Positions 8,893 to 18,105 are shown, counted from the first letter of the stretch. The stretch: 64,000 nucleotides of DNA from Collinsella sp. (GCA_019414565.1 DXLU01000039.1:37867-101866), one strand, 5' to 3'. Numbers and translations are program-made. Notes: a model not told the origin generated them from the letters alone.

Positions 8893-9618
8893 TTAAACAG
8901 GCTTCTTGTTGAGAATCACGCCGTTGGTGGTGTAGCCCATGCGATCAAGAGCCTCGAGTGCAGCGGCTCCCTCGGCTTCCTTCTTTGAGGAGCCGGAGCC
9001 GCGACCCTGACGAATACCATCGATCAACACCACGGCGGTAAAGGTGGGCGCATGCGCCGGGCCCTCGGAGCCAACGAGCTTATACGCCGGGGGTTCGTGA
9101 CCGTCGGCTTGCACGCACTCCTGCAAGAACGATTTGGGGTTCGCGGGGTGCTCGGCACGCTCGGAAGCCAAATGCGGCTTAAGCGTGCGGTGAATAAACT
9201 CCGCTGCGGCATCCCAGCCGGCATCCAGGTACAGTGCGCCCACGAGCGACTCGTAGACGTTCTCGAGCGCCGAATGCAGGCCGCGCGCACCGGTACCGGT
9301 CTCGGAGGCACCAAAGATGATGATGTCGTCGATTCCCAGCTCGTGAGAAACCTCGGACAGCGTAGCGCCCGAGACAAGCGACACCTTCAGGCGTGTGAGC
9401 TTGCCCTCGTCAAACTCCGGATAGGACTCAAACAGGGAGCGTGCGACCACGGCGCCCAAAATGGAATCGCCCAAGAACTCAAGGCGCTCATAGCTTGCCG
9501 AGACTGGCTGGCCTTCGACGGCCGAAGGATGCGTAAGGGCCGCGCGCAGGAGCACCTTGTCATTGAACTCGTGGCCCAGAATCTCCTGGGCGCGCGTAAG
9601 TCGTTCGGATAAAGCCAA
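8893..9618 (-). CDS. rnc: Ribonuclease III
   Basis: 241 residues. The catalytic domain carries the signature ERLEFLGDSILG (44-55) with the metal-binding Glu and Asp. A C-terminal double-stranded-RNA-binding domain starts near PKSFLQECVQ and has the closing GSSKKEAEGAAALEAL helix. It processes rRNA precursors and cleaves structured RNA. It lies 10 bases upstream of smc and 3 bases downstream of acpP. Confidence 0.96.
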   Translation of the reverse strand: MALSERLTRAQEILGHEFNDKVLLRAALTHPSAVEGQPVSASYERLEFLGDSILGAVVARSLFESYPEFDEGKLTRLKVSLVSGATLSEVSHELGIDDIIIFGASETGTGARGLHSALENVYESLVGALYLDAGWDAAAEFIHRTLKPHLASERAEHPANPKSFLQECVQADGHEPPAYKLVGSEGPAHAPTFTAVVLIDGIRQGRGSGSSKKEAEGAAALEALDRMGYTTNGVILNKKPV

Positions 9619-9621
9619 GAC

Positions 9622-9864
9622 CTAAGCCTCCCTGGCGTTTTCGATCGCGTCGACGGCGTCGGCGACAGAGTTGAGCGAGAGCAGGGTCTCGTCATCGATC
9701 TCGAGATTGAACTCGTCCTCGATAGCCGTAACCAGTTGCAGGCGCTCGAGCGAGTTGGCATCGAGGTCGTCAAAGGTGGTCTCATCGCTAATTTCGGCAA
9801 CATCGACGCCCAGAACGTCAGCAGCGACCTCGGCGATCTTGTCGAAGATTTCGGAGCGGTCCAT
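9622..9864 (-). CDS. acpP: Acyl carrier protein with an NSL instead of DSL motif
   Basis: 80 residues, acidic and helical. I chose ATG 9864, preceded by GAGAGGAAG, over an upstream extension that lacks ACP character. The phosphopantetheine-bearing serine is Ser38 in the segment LDANSLERLQLVTAIEDEF. The aspartate that normally precedes it (DSL) is an asparagine here, read from an AAC codon. It carries growing acyl chains in fatty-acid synthesis. Its neighbours fit: plsX, which uses acyl-ACP, precedes it and rnc follows. Confidence 0.9.
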   Translation of the reverse strand: MDRSEIFDKIAEVAADVLGVDVAEISDETTFDDLDANSLERLQLVTAIEDEFNLEIDDETLLSLNSVADAVDAIENAREA

Positions 9865-9988
9865 AGCGCTTCCTCTCATAGTGCATGAATACCAAAAGAT
9901 TGGCACCGCGCAGACGGCACCAAAACACGGTTTTGATTCTACCCCACGACGTGCGCCGCGAGGCACATAACAACGCCCTAACTCGCTC

Positions 9989-11008
9989 TTATAAAACGAT
10001 ACCGTCCATAGAGTTGGCGACATTCTCGACCAGCCCCGCGCGCACGGCTTCGGCCGCCGCGAGCGTACCGTTTTTAACAGCCTCGACCGAGGTGGCACCG
10101 TGACCGATCAGGACTACGCCACGCAGGCCCAAAAGAATCGCGCCGCCCTTGGCATCACCAGAGAGCTTGGTCTTAATCTCGCGCATCTGCTTTTTGATGA
10201 GCAGCGCGGCGATCTTGGTGCCGAGCGAGGCCATAAAGGCACCCTTGAGTTCCTGAAGCAAAAACTTGGCAGCGCCCTCGGTGGCCTTGAGCGCAATATT
10301 GCCCGACATGCCGTCGGCGACCACGACGTCAAAATTGCCCGACGTAAGATCGGTGCCTTCGCAGTTACCCACAAAGCCGGGAACGGCGGCTTTCATGGCA
10401 GGGAAGCAGGCCTTGGTAAAGTTGGAACCCTTCTCATCCTCGGTGCCATTGGCAAGCAGGCCCACGCGAGGATGCTCGATGCCCAGGACAACGCGGGCAT
10501 AGGCGCTACCCATCTGGGCAAAACGCACCATGTCGTCTACCTCGACATCGGGGTTGGCACCCATGTCGCACAGCACCGTCAGGCCGCCGGCACGATTGGG
10601 CAGCGCATTGGTCAAACAGGGGCGCACCGGCTGCTTCTTGCCTTCGGCCATATATCTAAACGGTGTGACGTAGGCGGTCGCGGCAGCGGTCATGGCGCCG
10701 GTGGAGCCGGCGGAGAAAAACGCGTCCGCGTTGCCCTTTTTGATGGCGCGGCAGGCAAGCACGATCGAGGACTTGCGCTTGGTCATCACGGCGCGAATGG
10801 GATCGTCATCCATGGCGATAATGTCAGGGGCTTCCAGAGCCTCCACACGTGCATGGGCCGCGGCAAAGGGATTGACGATTTCGGCGGGACCGACTGCCAG
10901 GACCTCGATATCGGGATCGGCGGCAAGTGCAGCCTCGATACCATCGAGAACAACCTGAGGTTTCTCGTCTCCGCCCACAACGTCTACACAAACGCGAACG
11001 TTACTCAT
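9989..11008 (-). CDS. plsX: Phosphate acyltransferase PlsX
   Basis: About 339 residues. It makes acyl-phosphate from acyl-ACP for phosphatidic acid synthesis. The opening VRVCVDVVGGDEKPQVVLDG and the motif SAGSTGAM (in ADAFFSAGSTGAMTAAATAY) are typical. ATG 11008 is used because AAGGAG lies seven bases upstream; the ATG six bases earlier is too close to that site. It follows rpmF with a hairpin terminator between them, so part of its expression may depend on readthrough or on its own promoter. Confidence 0.94.
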   Translation of the reverse strand: MSNVRVCVDVVGGDEKPQVVLDGIEAALAADPDIEVLAVGPAEIVNPFAAAHARVEALEAPDIIAMDDDPIRAVMTKRKSSIVLACRAIKKGNADAFFSAGSTGAMTAAATAYVTPFRYMAEGKKQPVRPCLTNALPNRAGGLTVLCDMGANPDVEVDDMVRFAQMGSAYARVVLGIEHPRVGLLANGTEDEKGSNFTKACFPAMKAAVPGFVGNCEGTDLTSGNFDVVVADGMSGNIALKATEGAAKFLLQELKGAFMASLGTKIAALLIKKQMREIKTKLSGDAKGGAILLGLRGVVLIGHGATSVEAVKNGTLAAAEAVRAGLVENVANSMDGIVL

Positions 11009-11024
11009 ATACATACTCCTTATA

Positions 11025-11054
11025 CAAAAATGGCCGACTCATTGAGCCGGCCAT
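11025..11054 (-). terminator. Intrinsic terminator-like hairpin between rpmF and plsX
   Basis: On the minus strand ATGGCCG and CGGCCAT pair, with an inner CTC/GAG, followed by a run of T before the plsX ribosome-binding site. It lies inside a gene run otherwise expected to be one operon, so it may trim the rpmF message or act as an attenuator. Confidence 0.6.
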
Positions 11055-11095
11055 TGTGGTTCCATTTGGAACGGCATCGCATCCAGAGTATACCG

Positions 11096-11275
11096 TTACT
11101 CGGTAACGATAACCTCGCGGTCCTTGTAGAAACCGCAGCTGGGGCACACGTGGTGCGGAAGCTTGACAGCGCCGCAACGGGGGCACGTGGACTGAGCCGC
11201 AGCCGAGATCTTCATGTTGGCGGAACGACGGGTGTGAGTGCGGATACGACCCTGCTTTTGTTTAGGTACGGGCAT
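11096..11275 (-). CDS. rpmF: Ribosomal protein bL32, zinc-ribbon form
   Basis: 59 residues, beginning MPVPKQKQGRIRTHTRRSAN as bL32 does. Four cysteines in two CxxC pairs (CPRCGAVKLPHHVCPSCG) show the zinc-binding (C+) version. It is the small basic protein of the large ribosomal subunit. The rpmF-plsX association after a DUF177 gene is widespread in bacteria. Confidence 0.96.
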   Translation of the reverse strand: MPVPKQKQGRIRTHTRRSANMKISAAAQSTCPRCGAVKLPHHVCPSCGFYKDREVIVTE

Positions 11276-11339
11276 AGTGACCTTCCTTATGAACTATCCA
11301 GTGTGGCGATTACGCGCAAGTAGCAATACTACCACAGTT

Positions 11340-11894
11340 TTACTCATCGAGCTTGAGATTCTTCAATGCTGCAAATGGATTTTCCGTGGCAGCGGCCCAT
11401 TCTGCCTCTGCCTGGGCGGCGCAATCGCATTGCTCGACGTTGAGATTGCAACCGCAAGTGGGGCACAGGCCGCGGCAATCGGGCTTGCACAGAACGACAA
11501 ACGGCGTGTCCATGACGACCGCGTCATTGATGGGCTCACCCAGATCGACGATGCGTTCCTCACCCAGGAGCTCGTAGCCGTCCTCGTAGGCCTCGGGATC
11601 CTCGGGCTCCTCAAAGAGGTAGAACTCCTCGATCTCGCCGGCGATATCAAACGAAGCGGGCTCCAGGCAACGGTCGCACTCGCCGGTGGCGTGCGCGCGG
11701 ACCATACCCGTGAGCAAGACACCGGTACCGGCATTGGTAAAGACAACGTCGTAGTCGATGCCGTCCTGAAGCTGGTACTCCTTCTCGCCCACCGTGTAGG
11801 TGGCGACATCGACCTTACCGGTCAGCGGATACGAATCTCCAGGAAACTCGAGCTGCTCAGATAGATCGACGGTAACGCTCGGGAACTCAGCCAT
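11340..11894 (-). CDS. DUF177 (YceD-family) protein with a Cys-rich C-terminus
   Basis: 184 residues. It overlaps the stop of the upstream gene (TAATG), which fixes ATG 11894 as the start. The core GECDRCLEPASFDIAGEIEEFYL carries the CxxC pair typical of DUF177, and the C-terminus adds CKPDCRGLCPTCGCNLN with more cysteines, likely zinc-binding. The family is found beside rpmF and is linked to large-subunit rRNA accumulation; the molecular mechanism is not visible here. Confidence 0.88.
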   Translation of the reverse strand: MAEFPSVTVDLSEQLEFPGDSYPLTGKVDVATYTVGEKEYQLQDGIDYDVVFTNAGTGVLLTGMVRAHATGECDRCLEPASFDIAGEIEEFYLFEEPEDPEAYEDGYELLGEERIVDLGEPINDAVVMDTPFVVLCKPDCRGLCPTCGCNLNVEQCDCAAQAEAEWAAATENPFAALKNLKLDE

Positions 11895-12391
11895 TACCAC
11901 TGACCATTCTGTTGGGCAGCACCCTCGTTAAGCTGCTGACGGCAACGGGTAACGGTGCCGGTCAGGCTCTTGAGGTTCTCCTCCAGGTGCGTAAAGACCT
12001 GCTCTGCGTAGTCCTCGGCAGCATAACGCGTCTCGCGCTCGTACTGCTGGGCACGATCACGGATGTCGTCGGCCTGCTGCTGCGCTAAGCGGACGATCTC
12101 CTGCTCACCGGCAATGGTGAGGGCCTGCTGCTGAGCGTCGGCGATGATGGAATCGGCCTGGGCGGCGGCGGAAGCCATAAGCTCCTCGCGCTCCTTAAGG
12201 ATACGGCGGGACTTCTGCCACTCCTCGGGATAGCTCATGCGGATCTCGTCGAGGATGTTGAAGAACACGTCGGCGTCGATGACCTTGAACTGAGCGTTCT
12301 TGCCGAAAGGCGGCTTGGCTTCCTCGATCAGCCCTTCGAGCTCATCGACCAAGCTGACGATCCTATCGCCAGGAAAATTCTCGCCCGGCAT
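11894..12391 (-). CDS. Coiled-coil protein of unknown function (DivIVA/ATP-synthase-b-like helix)
   Basis: 165 residues from ATG 12391, which has AAAGGAG before it; an upstream ATG without a good site is less likely. From about residue 60 the sequence is a long Ala/Gln/Glu-rich helix (ASAAAQADSIIADAQQQ, QQADDIRDRAQQYERE). Such proteins are often labelled ATP synthase b-like or DivIVA-like on helix character alone. I see no membrane segment and claim no function. It sits between coaD and the DUF177 gene. Confidence 0.75.
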   Translation of the reverse strand: MPGENFPGDRIVSLVDELEGLIEEAKPPFGKNAQFKVIDADVFFNILDEIRMSYPEEWQKSRRILKEREELMASAAAQADSIIADAQQQALTIAGEQEIVRLAQQQADDIRDRAQQYERETRYAAEDYAEQVFTHLEENLKSLTGTVTRCRQQLNEGAAQQNGQW

Positions 12392-12459
12392 CCGGTCTCC
12401 TTTCATAGGTAACATATCATCGTGCTAGTTTACCACATGCCACCAGGCAATAAAAAACG

Positions 12460-12957
12460 TCACGAAAAGCGATGTCTGAGCGCTTCGACCACGTTGGGCG
12501 GAACAAACGTCGATACATCGCTGCCGAGCGAGGCGATCTGGCGAACGACCGAGCTCGAGATATAGCCGTACTGCGGCGCACTCATGACAAAGATGGACTC
12601 CAGCTCGTTATCCAAGCGATAGTTGAGATCTGCCTGCTGTAGCTCGTACTCAAAGTCGGTCATGGCGCGCAGGCCCTTGACCACGGCCCCCGCCCCCTGC
12701 TCGCGAGCGAAGTCGACCAAGAGGCCGGTAAAGGGCAGGACCTCGACGCCGTCGATATCGCCGAGCGCCTCGCGGGCCAGCGCCACGCGCTCATCGAGCA
12801 TAAACGTGGTGCCCACGCCGTTTTTACCCTGCGACTCGGCAACAGCGACGATCACGCTGGGAAAGATGCGACGGGCGCGGCGGATCACATCGATATGGCC
12901 AAACGTGATGGGATCGAAGGTGCCCGGGACGATCACGCGGTTGATGGTGTCACTCAT
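12460..12957 (-). CDS. coaD: Phosphopantetheine adenylyltransferase
   Basis: 165 residues, the usual length. It transfers AMP from ATP to 4'-phosphopantetheine in CoA synthesis. The nucleotidyltransferase motif is PGTFDPITFGHIDVI, with the TxGH-type ATP-binding pair, and the family blocks GLRAMTDFEYELQQADLN and YGYISSSVVRQIA are present. The start overlaps the rsmD stop by 8 bases. The rsmD-coaD pairing is common in bacteria. Confidence 0.96.
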   Translation of the reverse strand: MSDTINRVIVPGTFDPITFGHIDVIRRARRIFPSVIVAVAESQGKNGVGTTFMLDERVALAREALGDIDGVEVLPFTGLLVDFAREQGAGAVVKGLRAMTDFEYELQQADLNYRLDNELESIFVMSAPQYGYISSSVVRQIASLGSDVSTFVPPNVVEALRHRFS

Positions 12958-13606
12958 GGGCGTTCTCCTGAACCGTCATGGCATCGGTGTTGTGAGCATC
13001 GGTGCCGGCGCAATCTTCCTCACCATCGTCATCGCCGACCCAACGAAGCAGGTCGACCGAGGTAATGCCGTAGCGCTTCTCGCGCACGATCTCAAAGCCT
13101 GCCGGATGCGCGCCCGCATCGGCGGCGGCATGCTCAAACAGGGCATAAGCGCCAGGTGCAAGCAGACCCTGCTGAGCCAGGTTCTGCAGCAGTATCTCGA
13201 CCGGCTCGGCACCAAAAGCATAGGGCGGGTCGAGCAGGACCAGATCAAAGGGGCCGCCCGGCACACGACCGCGCGAGGCGCTCGCCAGCATGTCGCCCGT
13301 TACCACGCGCCAACGCGCACGGTCACGACAGAGCGACTCGATATTCTTGGTAATGAGCCGCGCGGCATTCCGATCGATCTCGAACGTCGTGAGCGAGCGG
13401 GCGCCACGTGAGAGCATCTCTAACCCTAAGGCGCCGGAGCCGCCAAAGGCGTCCAGCACGCGGACCTCGTCCAGATCGAAGTCAAATGCCGACATGACCA
13501 TAGATGCGCATGCCTCGCGCACACGATCGGTCGTGGGGCGGGTGACATCGCGACCACGGGGCTCCTCGATCTTACGACCGCGCCATTCGCCGCCGATGAT
13601 TCTCAT
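12950..13606 (-). CDS. rsmD: 16S rRNA guanine-966 N2-methyltransferase
   Basis: 218 residues. It begins RIIGGEWRGRKIEEPRG as RsmD does. SAM-binding is seen at VLDAFGGSGALGLEMLSRGA and the catalytic amino-methyltransferase motif DPPY in DLVLLDPPYAF. The C-terminal ~30 residues (DDDGEEDCAGTDAHNTDAM...) go beyond the usual fold and look unstructured. It overlaps recG upstream by 4 bases and coaD downstream. Confidence 0.93.
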   Translation of the reverse strand: MRIIGGEWRGRKIEEPRGRDVTRPTTDRVREACASMVMSAFDFDLDEVRVLDAFGGSGALGLEMLSRGARSLTTFEIDRNAARLITKNIESLCRDRARWRVVTGDMLASASRGRVPGGPFDLVLLDPPYAFGAEPVEILLQNLAQQGLLAPGAYALFEHAAADAGAHPAGFEIVREKRYGITSVDLLRWVGDDDGEEDCAGTDAHNTDAMTVQENAHE

Positions 13607-15780
13607 CCTCCGCTGACCTCCTTAAAAATGTGTCGATATCGCATGGCGACCGCATCGCGCAGGGGGCGCGTCGCCACGGAGTCAAGGTTGCAAGCATACC
13701 GCAAGAGCTCGACCGCGTCCAAATGGGCCCACTCGATCAGCTCCTCGTCGGCATCCAGGTCGACAAAGCGCAGAGTCACACCGCCATGCTGGCGGTACCC
13801 CAGGATTTCGCCCTCGTGGCGCAGACGAAGGTCCATCTGGGCGAGCGTAAAGCCGTCCGAGGTCTTTTCGAGCGACTGGAGACGGTCTTGCGCCGCCGAA
13901 GCGCCGCCGTTGCCCTTGGAGTGCGTCATGACCAGGCAGGTGCCCGACACGCTGCCGCGGCCCACGCGGCCGCGCAGCTGGTGCAGGGCCGCCAAGCCAA
14001 AGCGCTCACCGTTCTCGATAACCATGACGGTGGCGTTGGGCACGTCGACGCCCACCTCGACCACCGTGGTCGAAACGAGCACGTCGATCTCGCCGCGCTT
14101 GAAGGCGTCGATCACGCGATCCTTCTCCCCCGCCGGCATGCGGCCGTGAAGACGCTCGATGGTAAGCCCCGGCAACGCCAGGCGTAGGCGGTCGAGCTCG
14201 GTTGCCGTATCGTGCAGCGGCACGGGCACGGTTACGCGACCCTCGTCGTCACGGACGATACCGGGCACATCCTCAAGCTCATCGGCCGAGTCGCTCGGCT
14301 CCACGAGCGGGCAAATCACGTAGGCCTGCTGACCCTTTTCATGCGCCTCGCGGATGGCGCCATAGGCAAGGTCGCGGCTCGACTCGGTAAGCACGCGTGT
14401 CGTCACGCCAGCGCCAGGGACGGGCCGATGGCGGATGATGCTCGTGTCCAGATCGCCGTAGACCGAAAGCGCCAGCGTGCGTGGGATGGGCGTTGCCGTC
14501 ATAACGAGCAGATCGGCACCAGGGCCCTTCGCACGCAGGGCGTTGCGTTGGCCGACGCCAAACCGGTGCTGCTCATCGATGACCACGAGCGACAGATGCT
14601 TAAACGCCACGTTATCCGAAAGCACCGCGTGGGTGCCAAAGAGGACATCGAGCTCGCCCGATTCCAGCTGGGCATGGATCCGCTCGCGCTCGGCCGCCGG
14701 CGTGGCGCCCGTCAGGAGCGCCCAGGTCATGCCAGCCTGCAAGAGCAAGGGGCCGGTCTTATCGGCATATTGACGCGCCAGCACGCCCGTGGGCGCCATA
14801 ACGCAGGCCTGCGTGCCGCTATCGGCAGCCACAGCCAGCGCGCAGGCGGCAACGGCGGTCTTACCGGTACCGACATCGCCCAGCAGCAGGCGGTTCATCA
14901 CGCGCCCGCCATCGCACATATCGCGCAGGATATCTTGGAACGCGGCCTCCTGCTCGTCGCTCAGCGAAAACGGCAGGGCCTGCTTAAGCGCGGCCAGGTG
15001 CTCGCCCGCGGCGTGGGCGTAGGGCACCACATCGACCAGGCTGCTGTCGTTGCGCAGGCGCAGCGCCAGCTGCAGGTAGAGGCACTCCTCGTAGGCAAGC
15101 CGTGCGCGCGCGATATCGCGCTCAGCCATGCTCGAAGGAAAGTGGATCGATCGAAGCGCACGAGCATCGCTCATCAGGCGACGTTTAACGCGCAAGCGTG
15201 CGGGAATCGGGTCGAAGGGATTGCCGACGACCTCGAGCGCGCCACTTACGATGCGGCGCATCCATGCCTGGCTCACGCCGTCACTCACATAATGGACCGG
15301 CAAAATGGTGCCCGCAGCACGCCCGTCATCAAGCTTTTCAAAGTGCGGCGAGGCCATCTGCTTAAAACCGTAGGCAAACTCGACCTTGCCCATCACGGCC
15401 AGGCGGTCGCCCTGCTTAAGCTGCTGGGCAATCCAAGGCTGACGGAAAAAGGCGACCTGCAGCACGCCCGTCTCGTCAACGAGTGAGACCTCGGTCACCT
15501 GCATGCGCGGACGCGGCTTCTTTTGAACGATACGGTCGACCGTGGCGATGATGGTGCACACGGTACCGATGGGCGCCATCTCGATGGACCAGGAGCGCGT
15601 AAAGTCCAGGTATCGATGAGGGATATGGAGAAGGAGGTCCCCCACCGTCCGAATTCCCAGACGGCGAAGGGCCTCCTCACGTTTACCCGAAACATATTTG
15701 AGTCGCGCGATATCCTCGTCGAGCGCATTGCTCTGGGCAAAGCGCTCCGAGACGCGCGGCACGGAGCACAGTTCGGACAT
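13603..15780 (-). CDS. recG: ATP-dependent DNA helicase RecG
   Basis: 725 residues. The N-terminal wedge/OB domain contains LLLHIPHRYLDFTRS. Helicase motifs include Walker A in LLGDVGTGKTAVAACALA, the DEQH-type box in LVVIDEQHRFGVGQR, MTATPIPRTL and the C-terminal GRVGRGS segment. It remodels stalled replication forks and Holliday junctions. It follows the fakA-like gene by 10 bases and overlaps rsmD. Confidence 0.95.
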   Translation of the reverse strand: MSELCSVPRVSERFAQSNALDEDIARLKYVSGKREEALRRLGIRTVGDLLLHIPHRYLDFTRSWSIEMAPIGTVCTIIATVDRIVQKKPRPRMQVTEVSLVDETGVLQVAFFRQPWIAQQLKQGDRLAVMGKVEFAYGFKQMASPHFEKLDDGRAAGTILPVHYVSDGVSQAWMRRIVSGALEVVGNPFDPIPARLRVKRRLMSDARALRSIHFPSSMAERDIARARLAYEECLYLQLALRLRNDSSLVDVVPYAHAAGEHLAALKQALPFSLSDEQEAAFQDILRDMCDGGRVMNRLLLGDVGTGKTAVAACALAVAADSGTQACVMAPTGVLARQYADKTGPLLLQAGMTWALLTGATPAAERERIHAQLESGELDVLFGTHAVLSDNVAFKHLSLVVIDEQHRFGVGQRNALRAKGPGADLLVMTATPIPRTLALSVYGDLDTSIIRHRPVPGAGVTTRVLTESSRDLAYGAIREAHEKGQQAYVICPLVEPSDSADELEDVPGIVRDDEGRVTVPVPLHDTATELDRLRLALPGLTIERLHGRMPAGEKDRVIDAFKRGEIDVLVSTTVVEVGVDVPNATVMVIENGERFGLAALHQLRGRVGRGSVSGTCLVMTHSKGNGGASAAQDRLQSLEKTSDGFTLAQMDLRLRHEGEILGYRQHGGVTLRFVDLDADEELIEWAHLDAVELLRYACNLDSVATRPLRDAVAMRYRHIFKEVSGG

Positions 15781-15790
15781 GGGCAGTTGC

Positions 15791-17452
15791 CTACTCGATC
15801 GAGAAGATCACGGGATAGAGCGGCTGCTCGCCACGATGGGCGTCGATCTCCAGGTCGGGCTGAGCCTCCTCGATAGCGTCGACGATCTCCTGGAAGGCTT
15901 CATCGGACAGCTCCTCGCCGGCCAGAATCGTCAGCGCGTCGCCCTCCTCTTCCTCCTGCATGCGGTTGATGCAATCGAGCGTGACCTGCTTCACGTCGGA
16001 GCCGACGACATCGATGGAGCCGGCAATGATGCCCATGACGTCACCGGAGTGAATTGGCGAACCGTCGGAGGCGCTGGAGTCGCGCACGGCGCGGGTGACC
16101 TCGCCATCGCGGACCTCGCTGATGGCGTCGACCATAGCGGCGACGGCATCAGCGAGCTCGGAATCGGGCAGGACCGCGAACAACGCGGAGAAGGCCTGCG
16201 GAACGGTCTTGGTGGGAACGACGGCGACCTTCTTGTCGGTGCAGGCTGAGGCAGCGGCCTCAGCGGCCATGCGGATGTTGCCGTTGTTGGGCAGGATGAT
16301 GACCGAGGTCGCGTTGACCTGGTCGACGGCGCCCAGCAGGTCGGCGGTCGAGGGATTCATGGTTTGACCGCCCGACACGATCACATCGACGCCGAGGGAC
16401 TTGAGGATGTCGGCCTCGCCGGAACCGGCAGCAACGGCGACAAAGCCCAGGGCCTTCGCAGGCTCGGCGGCCTTCTCCTGGTCCTCGTGGATCTTAGCGG
16501 TACGGTCGTGGGCCTCCATCTCCATGTTGTGGATAAAGACCTCGTAGATCTGACCAAGCTGCAGCATGTGCTCAAGCACCAAGTTCGGGGTGTTGGAGTG
16601 CACGTGGATCTTGTAGTCGGGGTAGGCACCCACGAGCAGCTCGCAGTCACCCATGGAGCCCAGGAACTTAAGGCACTCGTCCACGTCAAACGGGGCGTCG
16701 GCCTTAAAGAGGAACTCGTTGCAGTAGCGGAACTCCGAACCCTCCCAATCGTCGTTGGCCTCGATCTCGACGCGATCGAGGGCCGCGTCGCGGGCAGAGC
16801 CAGCGGAGTCAAACGTGGCGGAGAAATCCTCGACAACGGTGCTGCGACCAAGCGCGGCGGCAACAAAGTTCTCAAGGAAGATGGCAAATCCAAAGGCGCC
16901 GGAGTCGACCACGCCGTTCTCCTTCAGAACGGGCAGCAGGTCGGGCGTACGGGCGACGGACTGATAGGCCTCGACGACGATGGCGTCGAGCGCGTCCTCG
17001 GCCGAGAACTTCTTCTTCTCGCACTCGTCTGCCTTGGTCGAGACGTCGCGCAGCACCGTGAGGATCGTACCCTCGATGGGCTTACGCACTGCCTGGAAGG
17101 CAACCTTGACGGCTCGGCGGAACGCATAGGCGATGTTGGCGGAAGTGATGGGCTCATCGGCAGAGACAAGGCCCTCGGCCACACCACGCAGAATCTGCGA
17201 GGTGATGACGCCGGAGTTGCCACGGGCACCCATCAGGGAGCCATGGGTGATGGCACCGGCGATGGCCTCCATGTCGGCGTCGGCAGGAAGGGCGGAGAGC
17301 TCCTTGGTCACCGAGGCGAGCGTGAGCGACATGTTGGTGCCGGTATCGCCATCGGGTACGGGGAAGACGTTGAGCTTGTTGATCTCCTCGGCCTTGTCGG
17401 AAACGGCAGCCGCAGCGATCGGAAAACAGGTGCGAATGGTCTTTGCAATCAT
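15791..17452 (-). CDS. fakA: DAK2-domain protein, fatty-acid-kinase catalytic subunit-like
   Basis: 553 residues. The N-terminal nucleotide-binding DAK2 domain has NVFPVPDGDTGTNMSLTL (28-45) and GSLMGARGNSGVITSQI. The C-terminal two thirds match the YloV/FakA architecture. FakA phosphorylates fatty acids held by a FakB partner, which is not seen in the window. The Asp23-like gene just upstream and recG downstream reproduce the order common in Gram-positives. The symbol is by homology only. Confidence 0.85.
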   Translation of the reverse strand: MIAKTIRTCFPIAAAAVSDKAEEINKLNVFPVPDGDTGTNMSLTLASVTKELSALPADADMEAIAGAITHGSLMGARGNSGVITSQILRGVAEGLVSADEPITSANIAYAFRRAVKVAFQAVRKPIEGTILTVLRDVSTKADECEKKKFSAEDALDAIVVEAYQSVARTPDLLPVLKENGVVDSGAFGFAIFLENFVAAALGRSTVVEDFSATFDSAGSARDAALDRVEIEANDDWEGSEFRYCNEFLFKADAPFDVDECLKFLGSMGDCELLVGAYPDYKIHVHSNTPNLVLEHMLQLGQIYEVFIHNMEMEAHDRTAKIHEDQEKAAEPAKALGFVAVAAGSGEADILKSLGVDVIVSGGQTMNPSTADLLGAVDQVNATSVIILPNNGNIRMAAEAAASACTDKKVAVVPTKTVPQAFSALFAVLPDSELADAVAAMVDAISEVRDGEVTRAVRDSSASDGSPIHSGDVMGIIAGSIDVVGSDVKQVTLDCINRMQEEEEGDALTILAGEELSDEAFQEIVDAIEEAQPDLEIDAHRGEQPLYPVIFSIE

Positions 17453-17479
17453 GGGTATTTGAATCTCCGTTTTCGGATG

Positions 17480-17836
17480 CTAGTTCAGACGGCTCTTGAG
17501 CGCGTCGATGTGAATGCCGATCTTAAGGCTGGCGGGATCGATCTGGGCGATCTCCTGCAGAGTGAAGGCAACGGAGCTCGAAAGATTGTGGCAGACGGAC
17601 TTCATGTTGACGCCGTTCTCGAGCACGACGTGAAGATCGACCGTAAGGCCGTTCTCGTCGGCGGAGACAAGCACGCCCTTGCGGAGGCGCTGACCGGCAA
17701 GCAGGCGCACGCTCTCGGCGCCCTGAAGCTGCTCAGCCATACCGACAACGCCATAGCACGTCATCGCGGCATAACCGGCAATATCGGCAATAACGTCGTT
17801 CGAGACGCTCAGGCTGCCGTTAATGGTCTCAGACAC
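17480..17836 (-). CDS. Asp23/Gls24-family envelope stress protein
   Basis: 118 residues from GTG 17836; AAGGAG is six bases upstream, so the longer open frame to 17869 is not needed. The domain is recognised from ISNDVIADIAGYAAMTCYGVVGMAE-like sequence, DLHVVLENGVNMKSVC and the Leu-rich end. Members sit under the membrane and are linked to cell-envelope homeostasis. It is probably the first gene of the run that continues through fakA and recG. Confidence 0.87.
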   Translation of the reverse strand: MSETINGSLSVSNDVIADIAGYAAMTCYGVVGMAEQLQGAESVRLLAGQRLRKGVLVSADENGLTVDLHVVLENGVNMKSVCHNLSSSVAFTLQEIAQIDPASLKIGIHIDALKSRLN

Positions 17837-17994
17837 AAGAATCTCCTTATCTGGTGCTCGCGGCACCATCTCGTGGGAGCAATCATTGCAATATTCTACA
17901 ACGAGCGCGCCATGTTGAGGTGGTGGGTCGCGGGATTACATCCTCGACACGAAATGTTGATATGGTAACGTTCGCGCCAGGCGATCGCGGTATG

Positions 17995-18024
17995 AAAAAA
18001 CCCGCCGCATAAGCGACGGGTTTT
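17995..18024 (-). terminator. Rho-independent terminator of the tRNA-Asn pair
   Basis: CCCGTCGC, a TTAT loop and GCGGCGGG form a stem on the minus strand, followed by six T. It begins 6 bases past the 3' end of the first tRNA. Confidence 0.85.
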
Positions 18025-18030
18025 ACGACC

Positions 18031-18105
18031 TGGCTCCCCGGGTAGGACTCGAACCTACAACAGCGCGGTTAACAGCCGCGTGCTCTACCATTGAGCTACC
18101 GAGGA
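18031..18105 (-). tRNA. tRNA-Asn (GTT), distal copy
   Basis: 75 bases including an encoded CCA. The acceptor stem TCCTCGG pairs with CCGGGGA, and the anticodon loop CTGTTAA gives GUU. The T-arm GTTCGAGTC is standard. It is identical to the second copy 109 bases away. Confidence 0.97.
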
